DNA of 64,000 nucleotides from Rapana venosa (taxonomy: Eukaryota > Mollusca > Gastropoda > Neogastropoda > Muricidae). Both the position numbers and the translations under genes were made by a program. Each line of letters begins with the position of its first letter. Position 1 is the stretch's first letter. The notes under the pieces are model-generated. The model searched no databases. It worked only from the letters and a program-made list of their open reading frames with translations, and was not told the DNA's origin. The DNA lies in contig CM054145.1 of assembly GCA_028751875.1 (NCBI GenBank), positions 50,429,356 to 50,493,355 of the forward strand, in the 5' to 3' direction. Below are positions 63,561 to 64,000 of this stretch, piece after piece.

Positions 63561-64000
63561 TTTGGGCAGGGCAGGGCAGGGCAGAGCAGGGCAGGGCAGG
63601 GCAGAGCAGTGCTGGTATCTATCCATCTATCTATCTTATTTAGTGGAGGAATGACGACAGGCATGGCTTGGCTGTGCTGTATTGCATGTGTGTAGAGCCG
63701 AGCCGAGCAGAGCAGAGCAGAGAAGAGCAGAGAAGAGCAGAGCAGAGCATAGTAGAGCAGAGCAGAGCAGAGAAGAGCAGAGCAGAGCAGAGAAGAGCAG
63801 AGCAGAGCAGATAGAGTAGACTAGAACAGAGCAGAACAGAGCAGAGCAGAGTAGAACAGAGCAGAACAGAGCAGAGCAGAGGAGAACAGAGCAGGACAGA
63901 GCAGAGAAGAACAGAGCAGAACAGAGCACAGTAGAACAGAGCAGAGCAGAACAGAGCAGAGCATAGTAGAGCAGAGCAGAGCATAGTAGAGCAGAGCAGA
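63561..64000. repeat. (GGCAG)n and (GAGCA)n pentanucleotide array
   Basis: GGGCA/GAGCA units (63565-63610), a CTAT tetramer run (63617-63636), about 55 bp of unique DNA, then GAGCA/GAACA/GAAGA pentamers from 63693 to the window end. The array continues beyond the window. Confidence 0.95.

Overview
This is nuclear DNA from an animal, most probably a mollusc and plausibly a marine gastropod. The inference rests on several things: very dense dinucleotide, trinucleotide and tetranucleotide arrays; several tRNA-headed SINE families plus a composite tRNA/5S-rRNA-headed SINE; degenerate LINE ORF2 C-termini; and spliced-looking exons with no prokaryotic gene organisation. No species can be named from the sequence alone.

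Gene content is very low. The supportable coding signals are a terminal exon on the minus strand (968-1157), a weak plus-strand exon candidate (1297-1521), a candidate terminal exon (19667-19944), an unrecognised 127-residue ORF (28028-28411, minus), a frameshifted minus-strand gene of about 270-290 codons (30499-31303), and a short first coding exon behind a convincing core promoter (57085-57186, core promoter near 57065). A CpG-rich block with two CCAAT boxes and a GC box (10830-11560) looks like a second promoter.

The rest is repeats. From 0-13 kb there is mostly unassigned DNA broken by CA, GA and AT tracts. From 13-25.7 kb there are long trinucleotide arrays, several SINEs, a pentanucleotide array (22.4-22.8 kb) and a stretch of about 2 kb (22.86-24.85 kb) that looks like failed sequencing or consensus rather than biology. 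From 25.7-30.2 kb there is a dense mosaic of SINEs with nested insertions. From 35.5-37.3 kb one LINE remnant is split by another, with a 9-bp target-site duplication. From 37.5-42.3 kb there are several kilobases of strand-asymmetric simple repeat. From 42.7-63.5 kb SINEs, LINE tails, recent tandem duplications and a 24-bp minisatellite (58.6-59.4 kb) alternate. The window ends in a GAGCA-type pentanucleotide array.

The SINEs form an interacting community. Labels used here: A-type (tRNA head, tail TATCCTCGATATA), B-type (tail around ATGCTGGGTATG), C-type (core TCAGGCCCAGCGCATCCGAC), 5S-type (tRNA-like A box followed by a 5S-rRNA-like block) and module V (TGGTGAGATTTTGCG ... GCATTCCGACTTCGG), which occurs joined to different heads and in both orientations. 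Target-site duplications can be read directly for several copies, which allows relative dating.
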